Source: Andrena cerasifolii (Eukaryota > Arthropoda > Insecta > Hymenoptera > Andrenidae). From it: a stretch of 64,000 bases of DNA. The notes under the pieces were generated by a model, which saw only the letters and a program-made list of their open reading frames with translations, was not told the DNA's origin and did no database searches. Position numbers and translations under genes: made by a program. Location: positions 2,666,001 to 2,730,000 of the forward strand of contig NC_135123.1 of assembly GCF_050908995.1 (NCBI RefSeq). Reading direction: 5' to 3'. Of the stretch, positions 63,162 to 64,000 are shown piece by piece. Each line of letters opens with the position of its first letter. Within the stretch, counting starts at the first letter, position 1.

Positions 63162-63755
63162 TTCTGTAGGGAGAATTTGGGTAGGAACCAATTTTCTTTC
63201 CAATCTTAGTTTTCTCAAAAACTTTCAAAGTCACCAATATTTTGTTTCATGTAAATATGTACTTCTTTCTTTTGCATTTTATACTTGACATTATTATACA
63301 ATCATAACATTATGACCATGAAGTAACCTAGAACTCCAAAATTTGAAATCGTACGTCATGGATGTTTCATAACAAGTGTTCAAAAGGATATCTTTCGACA
63401 ATGATTGATTATAGGTGTTTCAATAATATTTGGTGTAATAATAATAATAGCTAGTCATTTGTCCTTCCATGTTTTCTGAAATTGTTAATCCAATTGCTTC
63501 CTTTGCACACGTCATATTTTGCACTTTAAATGAAAATCACATTCTACCCCTTTGATTAATAAATTGTGAAACAATAATGGATGCACTGATAAGTGGCAGA
63601 CTTTTTAGATATCTATAATGTGATAATATACATATTTGCTTACATTGACAAATTATATTTCCATTTTCATTAAAACATAGAAGCTTAAAGAAAATACTAA
63701 TGATTTGATGTTTAAATTTAAATTCACAGTATTCAGGTCATTTTATGGCTATTAT
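63162..63755. other. AT-rich, nothing recognised
   Basis: No inverted ends, coding resemblance or RNA gene seen. Confidence 0.45.
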
Positions 63756-63934
63756 CAGTGCCGGCTTTGGGGGGGGGGGGGCAGGCAGGGCGACTGCCCG
63801 GGGTGCTACATATGTAGGGCCGCCGCTGTATGCATTTATTCATTTATATCCGTTCTGCTAATTGATTTTAGTGCCCTTGGAGGGTTGCCATGATAATCTT
63901 GCCCAAGGTGCGAAGTATGCTAAAGCCGCCCCTG
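63756..63934. mobile_element. hAT-type MITE, CAGTGGCGGATT-related, copy 5
   Basis: CAGTGCCGGCTTTGGGGG to CTAAAGCCGCCCCTG, exact 8-bp duplication GCTATTAT (63748-63755, 63935-63942). 179 bp with a 12-base G run near the left end, as in the 32164 copy. Confidence 0.9.
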
Positions 63935-64000
63935 GCTATTATTATACTCTTTGCATGGATATGAATGACAAGTACAACATACAAGAAAGAAAGATAAAAT

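Overview
This is an insect nuclear genome fragment, most likely hymenopteran and possibly an ant; that placement is inference from the gene complement, the style of the LINE protein remnants and the repeat content, and was not tested against any database. It carries three intact, intron-containing host genes set in a very dense mosaic of short DNA transposons. No tRNA, rRNA, CRISPR array or bacterial-type operon was seen.

Host genes. (1) 99-1038, minus strand: a classical short-chain dehydrogenase/reductase, three exons, 253 aa, complete. (2) 7852-19914, minus strand: peptide O-xylosyltransferase (oxt), seven exons, 914 aa, with a transmembrane anchor, a WSC domain, the catalytic domain and the xylosyltransferase C-terminal domain. 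(3) 23175-47258, plus strand: N-alpha-acetyltransferase 60 (Naa60), two coding exons split by a 23.3 kb intron, 274 aa. oxt and Naa60 are divergent, about 3.26 kb apart, and a hAT-type element with a TATCGATA-rich tandem array lies between them. The three genes belong to unrelated pathways: redox metabolism, glycosaminoglycan linker synthesis in the Golgi, and N-terminal acetylation of Golgi membrane proteins.

Mobile DNA. Most of the rest can be resolved into elements with visible inverted ends and target-site duplications (TSDs). Eleven elements look like hAT; most have exact 8-bp TSDs and a few have imperfect ones (16852, 17891, 20444, 32164, 36088, 41765, 44439, 49538, 54013, 58471, 63756). 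TA-flanked Tc1/mariner-type elements include a 1.8 kb Tc1 copy at 51469-53288 with a PIF/Harbinger element nested inside. 3-bp-TSD elements beginning CAAGG occur at 11793, 24937 and 27495. TTAA-flanked elements occur at 28619, 34937, 43923 and 45757. Protein remnants are seen for mariner (14761), Tc1 (43690-45590 and 52450-52950), piggyBac (41010-41575), PIF/Harbinger (51960-52337) and a non-LTR retrotransposon (5896-6600 and 60830-61060). Insertions are repeatedly nested two or three deep, and inverted-repeat arms sometimes preserve the empty target site.

How it fits together. The oxt introns show host genes tolerating this load: two introns are 75-78 nt, and three others fall to about 79, 79 and 98 nt once one well-bounded element is subtracted. 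One of those insertions is a 1.24 kb near-perfect foldback filling intron 6, so the oxt pre-mRNA should contain a hairpin with arms of more than 500 bp. The largest intron, in Naa60, is almost entirely a transposon graveyard.
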